NCBI RefSeq assembly: GCF_040372805.1
Contig: NZ_BAABWJ010000001.1
Span: 1,388,653-1,452,652 of the forward strand
Direction of reading: 5' to 3'
Length of the DNA stretch: 64,000 bases
From: Pseudoteredinibacter isoporae_A
GTDB lineage: Bacteria > Pseudomonadota > Gammaproteobacteria > Pseudomonadales > Cellvibrionaceae
In this document: one piece after another, positions 44,871 to 53,174 of the stretch
Layout: each line of letters begins with the position of its first letter
How positions within the stretch are numbered: the stretch's first letter is position 1
Notes under the pieces: generated by a model
What the model saw: only the letters and a program-made list of their open reading frames with translations
What the model was told of the DNA's origin: nothing
The model's database searches: none
Translations under genes and position numbers: made by a program

Positions 44871-46104
44871 CTCTGTTTGCGACCTCGACATCGAGTGGGT
44901 GACCTTCCTGAAACGGGAGTCACCCAAAATACTGGCCGCATTGGCGCGTCAGTGTGGCGATATCGAACTGGCTGAAGACACTTTGCAAGAAGCGTTGAGT
45001 CAGGCTTGGCAGCAATGGCCCGAGCAAGGCTTGCCCGATAAGCCCGGTGCGTGGTTGCTGCATGTCGCTCGTTGTCGATTGTTGGATCACTGGCGTCAAC
45101 TGGGGCGTCAGCAAGAAGGTCGACAATCTCTGGCCGTGGGAGAGGAGGGGTGGCGCTATGATGATGACAGCGAGGAAGATCAGCGCCTGGCATTGATCTT
45201 TTGTTGTTGCCATCCCGCGCTTGATGAGACAAGTCAACTCGCATTGCTGCTGCAGTTGTTGGGTGGCTTGAACTACCGAGAAATTGCTCGCCAGTTAATG
45301 TTGTCGGACGCCGTTGTTCAGCGTCGGTTGAGTCGCGCCAAGTTGAAAATCAAGCAAGCAAGAATTCCTTTGGAAATTCCCGGGCGAGAACTGTTGTTTT
45401 CACGCCAGGGGCACATTCGCTCAATGATTTATTTGATGTTTAATCACGGCGTAGAACTGCAAGCGTCACAACGAGAAGCGCTTCTGCAGCAAGCGATTGA
45501 ACTTCTGATGCTGTTGCGCAAGGAAGTCGACAGCCCAGAAGCCATGGGGCTACAGGCGTTAATCATGGCGGTGTTAGCGAGGCGGGTTGGCGAAGACGAT
45601 GAGCAGGATATCAAAAGTCTATCTGAGCAAGACCGCCGTCTGTGGGATAAAAAATCCATTCGTCAAGCCGACATGTTGTTGCAAAAAGCGCTAGCGTTGA
45701 AAGAACTTGGCCCCATGCAAACCCAGGCGGCTATTCAAATGCTCCATTCTCAAGCTGAGTCCTGGGAGGAAACGGATTGGCTGCAAATTATTTATCTGTA
45801 TGAACTGTTGATTCGCCAGCAGGCCTCGCCGGTGCCAAAGCTCAACCAAGCCATGGCGCGTTTTTATTCCGGTGAGCCCACCGAAAATATTTGGGATGCT
45901 GTAGCTCAATTGAGCGATGCGCTGAAGCAGCATTCCGGTTTTTACGCGGCTCGTATGCAGTTATTGATTGCTCAAGGTGAACTGGAAAAAGCACAGCAGG
46001 AATACCAGTGCGCGTTGGCCTGTGAATCGGCGCCTCGCCAGCGCCGACTTCTGGAGCGACAGTGGGCTAAGGCGCTGCGCGCTGATGTTAAAAAAGAAAG
46101 TTAA
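44863..46104 (+). CDS. ECF42-like RNA polymerase sigma factor with C-terminal extension
   Basis: ECF sigma factor of 413 aa, about twice the normal ECF length. Region 2 is in ILAALARQCGDIELAEDTLQEALSQAW...PGAWLLHVARCRLLDHWR, and region 4 is in GLNYREIARQLMLSDAVVQRRLSRAKLKI. The long C-terminal part (about 185-413) is helical with TPR-like repeats (LNQAMARFYSGEPTENIWDAVAQL...), as in the ECF42/DUF6596 group, where it is thought to replace an anti-sigma. The start ATG 44863 overlaps the YCII stop. Its stop overlaps that of the convergent kinase gene. Confidence 0.9.
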   Translation: MSNSVCDLDIEWVTFLKRESPKILAALARQCGDIELAEDTLQEALSQAWQQWPEQGLPDKPGAWLLHVARCRLLDHWRQLGRQQEGRQSLAVGEEGWRYDDDSEEDQRLALIFCCCHPALDETSQLALLLQLLGGLNYREIARQLMLSDAVVQRRLSRAKLKIKQARIPLEIPGRELLFSRQGHIRSMIYLMFNHGVELQASQREALLQQAIELLMLLRKEVDSPEAMGLQALIMAVLARRVGEDDEQDIKSLSEQDRRLWDKKSIRQADMLLQKALALKELGPMQTQAAIQMLHSQAESWEETDWLQIIYLYELLIRQQASPVPKLNQAMARFYSGEPTENIWDAVAQLSDALKQHSGFYAARMQLLIAQGELEKAQQEYQCALACESAPRQRRLLERQWAKALRADVKKES

Positions 46105-47093
46105 ACCTGGGACAGCAGCTCGGCGTATTGCTCGTGACGCAAACGCGGACCGTATTGGGCGACCAGGGTCGAGGCCGAGCGGCCCGCCAGCTCACCACTG
46201 CGTTTATAATCCCAGCCTTGGCTTAAGCCAAACAGGAAGGCTCCTGCAAACAAATCGCCAGCACCGTTGCTGTCGATGGCTTTTACCTGTTGCGCCGGTA
46301 CGGTGAATTCTTTTTCGCCATCCCAGATGAACGCGCCTTTGGCGCCCAGAGTGATGGCAAAACTGTTGGCGTATTTGCGCAGCGCCTGGGCTGCTTCACT
46401 GACGGATGTTGTGCCCGTAAAGTGAATCGCTTCGGCCTCATTACAGAACAGCAGATCCACTTTTTCACCAATCATCTCAAGCAGGCCATCGTGAAAGAAT
46501 TCGACCATGGCGGGGTCGGACAAGCTCAGGGCGGTTTTTACACCAGCAGCAGAAGCCACTTCCCGCAGTTCAATTGATGCCGCCTTGCCCGTGGGCGAGC
46601 TGACCAAATAGCCTTCGATATAAACCCATTGGGATTGTTTGATGGCGTCGTGGTCCAATTGCTGGCAGGACACGGTTGAGCTGGCACCCAAAAAGGTATT
46701 CATGGATCGTTCAGCGTCAGGTGTAATCATGACCAGGCATTTACCACTGATGCCGTCGTCGGCGCAGATGCTGTTAGGGAAATCGACACCTGCTTGCTGA
46801 AGGTTGTCCGTGAAGAAACGGCCGGTTTCATCATCGGCGACGCGGCAGGAGTAAAAACTTTTTGCTCCGAAATAGTTGGCCGCAATGATAGTATTTGCAC
46901 CAGATCCACCACAGGCCCGCTTCGAGGCCACCAAGTGGCCAGATAGCTGCTCCATCAGTTGATGTTGCCTATCTTCGTCGACCAGGGTCATGAGGCCTTT
47001 TTCGACACCGCATTGGGTAAGGTCCTGATCGCTCACTTCGATCTCAGTGTCGACCAGTGCGGCGCCCAGGCCATAGATGTGGTAATGACTCAT
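46101..47093 (-). CDS. PfkB-family kinase, probable adenosine kinase
   Basis: Ribokinase-fold kinase of 330 aa, most like bacterial proteins annotated adenosine kinase. The N-terminal YGLGAALVDTEIEV and RACGGSGANTIIAANYFGAK blocks bind substrate, and the C-terminal DSNGAGDLFAGAFLFGL is PfkB signature 2 with the catalytic Asp. Sugar or inosine substrates are also possible. It is convergent with the sigma gene, sharing four bases, with no terminator between them. Confidence 0.85.
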   Translation of the reverse strand: MSHYHIYGLGAALVDTEIEVSDQDLTQCGVEKGLMTLVDEDRQHQLMEQLSGHLVASKRACGGSGANTIIAANYFGAKSFYSCRVADDETGRFFTDNLQQAGVDFPNSICADDGISGKCLVMITPDAERSMNTFLGASSTVSCQQLDHDAIKQSQWVYIEGYLVSSPTGKAASIELREVASAAGVKTALSLSDPAMVEFFHDGLLEMIGEKVDLLFCNEAEAIHFTGTTSVSEAAQALRKYANSFAITLGAKGAFIWDGEKEFTVPAQQVKAIDSNGAGDLFAGAFLFGLSQGWDYKRSGELAGRSASTLVAQYGPRLRHEQYAELLSQV

Positions 47094-47188
47094 TCAAATA
47101 CCTTGCTAATCAGCTCGCAAAAGGGCGCTATTATGCGCATTTCATGCCTGCTGTTAAAGCCTGCAAGGGATAAGATTTAAGGCAATTA

Positions 47189-49492
47189 ATGGCACGCAAG
47201 GCAAAAAAAGCCCCAGCTAAGCCCTTTTTTCGGCGCTGGTGGTTCAAACTCTTCTTTTTCATGGCCCTGCTGTTCGGGGTTTACCTGCTCTATCTGGACC
47301 ATACCATTCGCAGTAAGTTTGACGGCCGCAAGTGGGCGCTTCCCGCGAAAGTGTACGCTCGTCCGTTGGAACTCTATCTCGGCCAGGAATTGAAAGAGGA
47401 TGATCTGGCGTTTGAACTCAAGCAGCTTGGCTATCGTTCGGTCAAACGCCTGGGGCAGGCTGGGGATATGGTGCATTGGGGAAGCGATTGGCAAATCTAC
47501 AGTCGGGGCTTTGTGTTCTGGGACGGCGATGAAGCGGCGCGCAAGGTTCGGCTCAAGTTGCAGGACGGCCGAATTACCGAGCTGCAAAGCCTGAATGGTA
47601 AGCCTCTGGATTTGTTGCGCCTGGAGCCGTTGGAAATAGCCGGTATTTACCCCAGTCATAATGAAGACCGGGAACTGCTCCGCCTGATCGATGTGCCTCA
47701 TCTCCTTGGTGAAGCCTTGATTGTGGTTGAGGATCGTAATTTTGCCCATCATTTTGGGATCTCCCTGAAGGGCATTGCCCGAGCGGCTTTGGCCAATTAT
47801 AAGGCCGGCAGTGCGGTGCAGGGCGGCAGTACTCTGACCCAGCAGCTGGTGAAGAACTTCTATCTGAATCATGAGCGAAGCCTCCAGAGAAAAGCGCAGG
47901 AGGCTCTGATGTCGGTGTTGCTGGAGCTGCGTTACAGCAAATCTGAGATTCTGGAAACCTACATCAATGAGGTTTATCTGGGGCAAAGTGGTAAGCGCGG
48001 GATTCACGGTTTTGCATTGGCTTCCCGCCATTACTTCGGGCAGCCACTGAAAGAACTGAGATTAGAGCAGCTGGCCCTGCTGGTCGGAATGGTTAAAGGA
48101 GCGTCTTATTACAACCCCTGGCGCAATTCCAAGCGCGCACTTGAGCGACGCAACCTTGTCTTGACGTTGATGCTGCAGCAGCAGCTGATCAGTGATCAGG
48201 AATTCAAACGAGCCAGCAAGGCAGGCCTGGGGGTGATTAAAGCGGGATCTCGTCCCTCTCAGCGCTATCCGGCTTTCTTGCAGCTCGTCAAAGAACAGCT
48301 AAAACGTGATTACCAAGAAGAGGATCTGCGCAGCGAAGGCTTGCGGATATTCACCAGTTTGTCGCCATCGGTTCAGCGTCAGGCTGAGCGCAGCTTGAAT
48401 CGCAAATCGGCCTTTCTTGAGCGCTACTACGGAATGAAAAAGAAGAGTCTCCAGGGCGCGGTGGTGGTGACGGCGGTTGGATCTGCTGAGGTGTTGGCAT
48501 TCGTGGGCGGGCGTGACAGCAGTGCGGGTGGTTTTAATCGTGCCTTGAATGCCCGGCGCCCAGTAGGCTCTTTGTTGAAACCCGCGATTTATCTAACCGC
48601 CTTGAACAAAAGTTCCGAGTACAGTCTGGCGAGTCGAATCAGTGACGCCACCGTTAAAGTAAAAACCCCGGAAAACAGCATCTGGCAGCCGCGTAACTTT
48701 GATCGCAAGAGTCATGGGGATGTCATGCTCTACGAAGCGCTGGCCAAATCCTATAATCAGGCCGCCGCCCGCCTGGGTATGGAGGTTGGCCTGGCCGAGG
48801 TCTTTAATACGATTCACCGCCTTGGTATCGACCGGGAGCTGCCGCCCGTGCCCTCAGTTTTGCTGGGCGCTGTAGAACTGTCACCCTTGGACGTCTCCGC
48901 CTTTTACCACAGCCTGGCCAACGAGGGCGTGCATTCGCCGATTCGGGCGATTCGGGAGGTTACCTCCAGTGGTGGCCAACCCTTGAAGCGCTACCCATTG
49001 CAGGTGGAACAGCGTTTCTCGGCGGATTCGGTGTACCTGACCCAGTTTGGACTCCAGGCCGCAATGCGCATAGGTAGTGGTCGTTCGGCTTATCGAGAGT
49101 TGCCGCAAGACTTGGAGGTCGCAGGGAAGACCGGGACCACTAATGACCAGCGTGACAGCTGGTTTGCAGGGTTCAGCGGTTCTCATTTGGCGGTGGTCTG
49201 GTTGGGGCGTGATGATAATGGCACCACACCACTTACGGGCTCCAGCGGTGCTTTGCGGGTTTGGAGTGACTTGTTTTCGAAGATACCCACGCAATCCCTC
49301 GTCGCTCAGCCGCCCTTGGGCGTTGAATATCATTGGATCGACGTGGCGTCGGGCAAGCTGAGCCAGGCGGAGTGTCCTGGGGCCATTGAGCTTCCTTTTA
49401 TTGCCGGACAACAACCGCTCGAGCAGCTCTATTGTCAGCCTCGTCAACCGCAACGCCGCAGTTGGTGGGAGCGCCTATTTGGCCGCGATTAA
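47189..49492 (+). CDS. mrcB: Penicillin-binding protein 1B
   Basis: Bifunctional peptidoglycan glycosyltransferase/transpeptidase (767 aa). A short cytoplasmic basic tail and one membrane segment (about 20-40) precede a UB2H-like domain (about 60-145), the GT51 domain with catalytic Glu181 in VVEDRNFAHHFG and QGGSTLTQQLVKNFYL, and the transpeptidase domain with Ser461 in GSLLK, SYN in AKSYNQAA, and KTG in AGKTGTTND. A TPR lipoprotein gene follows, as with ponB-lpoP in Pseudomonas. Confidence 0.95.
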   Translation: MARKAKKAPAKPFFRRWWFKLFFFMALLFGVYLLYLDHTIRSKFDGRKWALPAKVYARPLELYLGQELKEDDLAFELKQLGYRSVKRLGQAGDMVHWGSDWQIYSRGFVFWDGDEAARKVRLKLQDGRITELQSLNGKPLDLLRLEPLEIAGIYPSHNEDRELLRLIDVPHLLGEALIVVEDRNFAHHFGISLKGIARAALANYKAGSAVQGGSTLTQQLVKNFYLNHERSLQRKAQEALMSVLLELRYSKSEILETYINEVYLGQSGKRGIHGFALASRHYFGQPLKELRLEQLALLVGMVKGASYYNPWRNSKRALERRNLVLTLMLQQQLISDQEFKRASKAGLGVIKAGSRPSQRYPAFLQLVKEQLKRDYQEEDLRSEGLRIFTSLSPSVQRQAERSLNRKSAFLERYYGMKKKSLQGAVVVTAVGSAEVLAFVGGRDSSAGGFNRALNARRPVGSLLKPAIYLTALNKSSEYSLASRISDATVKVKTPENSIWQPRNFDRKSHGDVMLYEALAKSYNQAAARLGMEVGLAEVFNTIHRLGIDRELPPVPSVLLGAVELSPLDVSAFYHSLANEGVHSPIRAIREVTSSGGQPLKRYPLQVEQRFSADSVYLTQFGLQAAMRIGSGRSAYRELPQDLEVAGKTGTTNDQRDSWFAGFSGSHLAVVWLGRDDNGTTPLTGSSGALRVWSDLFSKIPTQSLVAQPPLGVEYHWIDVASGKLSQAECPGAIELPFIAGQQPLEQLYCQPRQPQRRSWWERLFGRD

Positions 49493-49523
49493 GGTTCGGC
49501 CCGTTAAAATAAGGAGAACACTC

Positions 49524-50033
49524 ATGTCCAGAAGCCTGATCGCTCTGAGCATCTCACTCATCCTCAGTGCTTGTGCCAGCCAACCACCGGCCCCGCAAGA
49601 GGACGTACGAACTGGCAATGTCGCACGGCCTGTGCCGAGTCTGGAGCCACATAGGTCAGAGACCTCGGCAGACTCCCGCTCAGCCGCGAGAGTGGATGAG
49701 GCCAGTCAGCGTCCGGCACAACCACCTCAGCAGCCGGTTCCTATTCGTGAGCGGCAGGGGGCCAAAGCACTGCCTGCGGCGGCTCAAAGCTTATTGAGTT
49801 CGGCTCAAAGAGCCTTTTCTGCAGGGGATTATGAAGGTGCTATCGCGAATGCAGAACGGGGATTACGAATCGCACGCACCTCATCAGAATTACTGATGGT
49901 CCTGGCCAAAAGCTATGCTGCCCAGAGCGATTTTGAGCAGGCACGAGTGTTCGCCCAACGCGGATTGCGCTATTTACCGGCGGGTGCCAAGCGACGGGAG
50001 TTTGAAGATTTACTGCGGCGTCTGCCTAATTAA
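49524..50033 (+). CDS. TPR lipoprotein, LpoP-like candidate activator of PBP1B
   Basis: Starts at ATG 49524 (AAGGAG upstream), 32 bases after mrcB; the open frame upstream overlaps mrcB and is not coding. The signal ends in a lipobox (LSAC, Cys17). A Pro/Gln/Arg-rich linker (about 20-85) leads to TPR repeats (about 90-160: LLSSAQRAFSAGDYEGAIANAERGL, LAKSYAAQSDFEQARVFAQRGL). In P. aeruginosa, LpoP, a TPR lipoprotein encoded next to PBP1b, activates it; position and layout suggest the same role here (inference). Confidence 0.8.
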   Translation: MSRSLIALSISLILSACASQPPAPQEDVRTGNVARPVPSLEPHRSETSADSRSAARVDEASQRPAQPPQQPVPIRERQGAKALPAAAQSLLSSAQRAFSAGDYEGAIANAERGLRIARTSSELLMVLAKSYAAQSDFEQARVFAQRGLRYLPAGAKRREFEDLLRRLPN

Positions 50034-50195
50034 CCTTGTGCGCCCTGCGGTCAAATTCGATATTCCCATTAATACTGCTAGAATGGGCCTGCGTGATGAC
50101 TGGACAAAACCGAATAAAAATAGAGAAATTGCCGTCATTGACAATGTATTGATGGCTGCAATGGCGCTCAATTCGACTAAACTCAATGGGTAGAT

Positions 50196-50217
50196 CAACT
50201 CGAAAGGATACGAGTTG
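50196..50217 (+). other. Hairpin in the leader of the DUF1631 gene
   Basis: CAACTCG and CGAGTTG frame an 8-base loop that contains AAGGAT. There is no T-run. The loop could present a ribosome-binding-like sequence, but the nearest start, TTG 50214, opens a frame of only ten codons. Confidence 0.3.
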
Positions 50218-50261
50218 GCAGCCTTGCTTGTTTGGCCAAGGATGTAGAAGAAGCAAATACT

Positions 50262-52757
50262 ATGAGCAATTTGAGTAATGATAACCCGACCGGAGCGGCC
50301 ATCTCGCCGTTCACCAGCGGTCAAATCAAGCAGATGCTGGAGCGTTGTCGCGATATTGTTATCGCCCAGGCGGAACCGCGCATGGAAGACTGTTTAAGCA
50401 GCCTGGATGAGCAACTCTTAGAGTTTGCCACCGACGCGCCCACTGATGCTGAGCAAATGCACTTTTTTGATGTTCAGCGCGATTTTCGTAAACGTGGTGA
50501 TTCCATTAAGCAACTGTTTGGCGAATGCCTGGCCGGTTGTTTTATCAAGTTTGCCAACGGTCAATTGGATACCCAGACTGGGGAAGAGAAGTACTCCCGC
50601 GATATGTTGTCTCTGGTGGACAATGAAGATTTGGAAGAGACCATTGCGATTTCTTCAATCAATCACGCCGCGACTGACAGCTATGGCGAAAGCCTGTGGC
50701 TGGTCGCCATGCGTTTTGGGCAGTTTCGAGGGGGCAGCGAGCTACCTCCTGAAAAGAATCCTGTCAGCCCCGTACAATTTTGTGAGTCGTTGCGCCAAAC
50801 CCTACAGGTTATTAAGTGCGACACTAAAATTAAAATTCTTTGTTACCGCACTTTCAGCAAGATCTTCATTCCGGTTCTGGAAGACATTTATCAAGAGCTG
50901 AATGAATACCTGAATGCGGAAGGTGTGCTGAGCGAACTCAGTTATTCTTCAGCAATGGCTGCGGGAGCGAGTGCATCCGGCGGCGAAGCTTCAGAAGTGT
51001 TTGAAGAGACGGAAGCGTTTGTTGAGGAAGCGGCTGGAGAGATGCCGTCGGACGCAATGACGGCAGCCCCGGCTGATCCTGGCGGCGTCCGACTGCCGCG
51101 AGCAGGTGGTGGTCATGTACCCCAGGGTCGAGGACCCGCCCCCGATCCGAGTATGCCCTCGCCGCAATATCAGCAAAGCTTGGTCAACGCGATTCGAGTT
51201 CTGCAAAATCATTTGGCCACCGATTCTTATCGCAACAGTACAACGTCACTTTCTTCGTCGATGGGTGTGGATGCAAGCCCAGCACCCAGTCCGAATACTC
51301 TGGTCGTTGACGAGGGATACAGCGCGAGCTGGAAAACCCCCGCTGTACCATCGTCCCAGGGCTTTGCACCAGCAAAAGCCGGAGCCGCTGTGTTTAGCGG
51401 GCCTCAATTATTGCAAGCTTTGCAGAATTTGCAGGTGGGCATTAATGCCGGAGAGGGTGAGTTGATTCGCAGTGAGTCTTTGCAAGTCGACTCGAGCGAT
51501 TTGCAGATTCAAAGTGTGGCTGAGGTTTCTCAACAATTAAGCAATCAGCTGCTTGACGCCTCAGAAGAAGATGGGCAAGCGGTTGATGTTGATGATATGC
51601 AGATCATTGATTTGGTCGGCATGTTGTTTGATTACATGCTGTCGGATGACAACTTGCCGAACGCCATTAAAGCGCTGCTGAGTTATTTGCATACGCCTTT
51701 CTTGAAAATCGCGTTTATTGATCCGGACTTTTTTGAACAGATCGATCACCCGGCGCGCTTGTTGCTGAACAGCTTGGCTGAAGCGGGCACCCGTTGGGTG
51801 AGTAACGACGGTACGGCACAGTATGATATTTATCCGCGCATAAAAAGCGTGGTGTCGCGAGTTCTGGAAGAATTTCAGAATGATGTTCGCCTGTTTGCTG
51901 AGCTGTTATTGGAATTCAGTAGTTACACCAAAAAAATCGCCCGCCGACAGGATTTGATCGAACGCCGAGCCATGGAAAAAGTTCAAGGCGAGGAAAAACT
52001 GCGCGAAGTGAAGCTGCAGGTGAACGATCAGGTCAGCAAACGTATCAAAAACACCGAATTGCCTTCGGCAGTGTTGTTGCTGCTATTACAGCCCTGGTCA
52101 GATTACTTGGTGTTTGTCTTATTGCGTTTTGGTAAGGACTCAGAGCAATGGCAATCGGCGCTGGATGTGGTCGATGATGTGATCTGGAGTGTGCAGCCGA
52201 AGGATAAAGACAAAGATAAGGCTCGCCAGATGGAAATGCACGATGCCTTATACGATACTCTGTCCAAAGGTTTCGACACAATTGCTTACGATCAAGGTAA
52301 GGCGACGAAGCTTCTTGATGCTTTGTTCACGCTGCAGAAAATGGCCCTGCAAAGTCAGCCCTTGCAATTTGCACCTGAACCGATGCGATCTAAACTGGAG
52401 ACAATGGCCGCTGAAAAAGCCGGTGCCCAGCCTGACGATAAAAACGTCAGTGAAGAAGAGTTGCGCATGGTCGATAGTTTGAAAATGATTGAGTTCGGTA
52501 CTTGGTTTGAATTCAGTGATGGCAAACGTTTAAAAGTGGCCTGGTATAACTCGACTACTTTGCACTATATGTTGGTAGATCAGTTGGGTAAGAAAGTCGA
52601 CTTGAAATCTGGTTTGGAGCTGGCGCGAGCGATGTTGTCAGGGGAGGCTAAAGTGATTTCTGGGGCCACCAAGCCGTTTTTCGAACGTGCTCTGGAGAAT
52701 ATTTTCCAGAGCCTCAATGCTAAAGCGGAAAAAACCGAAGAATCGACGGAGAGCTGA
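50262..52757 (+). CDS. DUF1631 family protein
   Basis: Unknown function, 831 aa, soluble, mostly helical. I use ATG 50262 (MSNLSNDNPTGAAI) after AGAAGAAG rather than an in-frame TTG at 50232. The N-terminal third (QIKQMLERCRDIVIAQAEP..., FFDVQRDFRKRGDSIKQLF) and the C-terminal third (MIEFGTWFEFSDGKRLKVAWYNSTTLHYMLVDQLGKKVDLKS) match the two conserved ends of DUF1631; the middle (about 230-330) is low-complexity Gly/Pro/Ser. The C-terminal block looks like a small beta barrel reminiscent of PilZ. Only one base separates its stop from the next start, so it is coupled to the PilZ gene. Confidence 0.82.
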   Translation: MSNLSNDNPTGAAISPFTSGQIKQMLERCRDIVIAQAEPRMEDCLSSLDEQLLEFATDAPTDAEQMHFFDVQRDFRKRGDSIKQLFGECLAGCFIKFANGQLDTQTGEEKYSRDMLSLVDNEDLEETIAISSINHAATDSYGESLWLVAMRFGQFRGGSELPPEKNPVSPVQFCESLRQTLQVIKCDTKIKILCYRTFSKIFIPVLEDIYQELNEYLNAEGVLSELSYSSAMAAGASASGGEASEVFEETEAFVEEAAGEMPSDAMTAAPADPGGVRLPRAGGGHVPQGRGPAPDPSMPSPQYQQSLVNAIRVLQNHLATDSYRNSTTSLSSSMGVDASPAPSPNTLVVDEGYSASWKTPAVPSSQGFAPAKAGAAVFSGPQLLQALQNLQVGINAGEGELIRSESLQVDSSDLQIQSVAEVSQQLSNQLLDASEEDGQAVDVDDMQIIDLVGMLFDYMLSDDNLPNAIKALLSYLHTPFLKIAFIDPDFFEQIDHPARLLLNSLAEAGTRWVSNDGTAQYDIYPRIKSVVSRVLEEFQNDVRLFAELLLEFSSYTKKIARRQDLIERRAMEKVQGEEKLREVKLQVNDQVSKRIKNTELPSAVLLLLLQPWSDYLVFVLLRFGKDSEQWQSALDVVDDVIWSVQPKDKDKDKARQMEMHDALYDTLSKGFDTIAYDQGKATKLLDALFTLQKMALQSQPLQFAPEPMRSKLETMAAEKAGAQPDDKNVSEEELRMVDSLKMIEFGTWFEFSDGKRLKVAWYNSTTLHYMLVDQLGKKVDLKSGLELARAMLSGEAKVISGATKPFFERALENIFQSLNAKAEKTEESTES

Positions 52758-52758
52758 A

Positions 52759-53085
52759 GTGAGTGAGAATCGCCGTAAACTGGAACGCCGCCGCGTAGAC
52801 ATTGCTGTCGTCGCCCACAATGGTGTTGATGACGAACCTCTGGGTAAGTTGGTCAATATTCACGAAGAAGGCCTGATGATTATGAGCGATGGGCCGTTGC
52901 AGACGGACAGTATTTACCAATTGGAACTGGTTCTTGCGACCCCTCTCGACAATGAAAGCAGTATTCCTGTGGTCGCCGATTGTCTGTGGCAAAGCCCGGC
53001 AAACACCGAAGGGAATTACTGGGTGGGTTTTAAAATTGTTGAGGTGTCAAACAAGTCTGTGGATTTGATTGGTCGGCTTGTGTAG
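52759..53085 (+). CDS. PilZ-domain protein
   Basis: Likely c-di-GMP receptor of 108 aa. I choose GTG 52759 (VSENRRKLERRRVDIAV), one base after the upstream stop, with a GGAG-type site inside that gene. The RxxxR motif is present (RKLERRR), and the second motif reads NIHEEG instead of (D/N)xSxxG, so the serine is replaced by histidine and binding may be weakened. The rest (ADCLWQSPANTEGNYWVGFKIVEVS) is a usual PilZ barrel. Confidence 0.82.
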   Translation: MSENRRKLERRRVDIAVVAHNGVDDEPLGKLVNIHEEGLMIMSDGPLQTDSIYQLELVLATPLDNESSIPVVADCLWQSPANTEGNYWVGFKIVEVSNKSVDLIGRLV

Positions 53086-53109
53086 TAACAGGGTTTCAGC
53101 CTGTTGAAA

Positions 53110-53141
53110 CAAAAAAGCGAGGCCTAAGCCTCGCTTTTTTG
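53110..53141. terminator. Bidirectional intrinsic terminator
   Basis: CAAAAAAGCGAGGC / GCCTCGCTTTTTTG with a four-base loop. It lies between the convergent PilZ and hemL genes and serves both. Confidence 0.93.
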
Positions 53142-53174
53142 TTTTTGATGTCTGTCCAGCGATGAATCCGGGCT

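Noticed and set aside
49915..50193. 92-codon frame after the LpoP-like gene
   Set aside because: Starts inside the lipoprotein gene in another frame, lacks a ribosome-binding site and has no protein-like composition.
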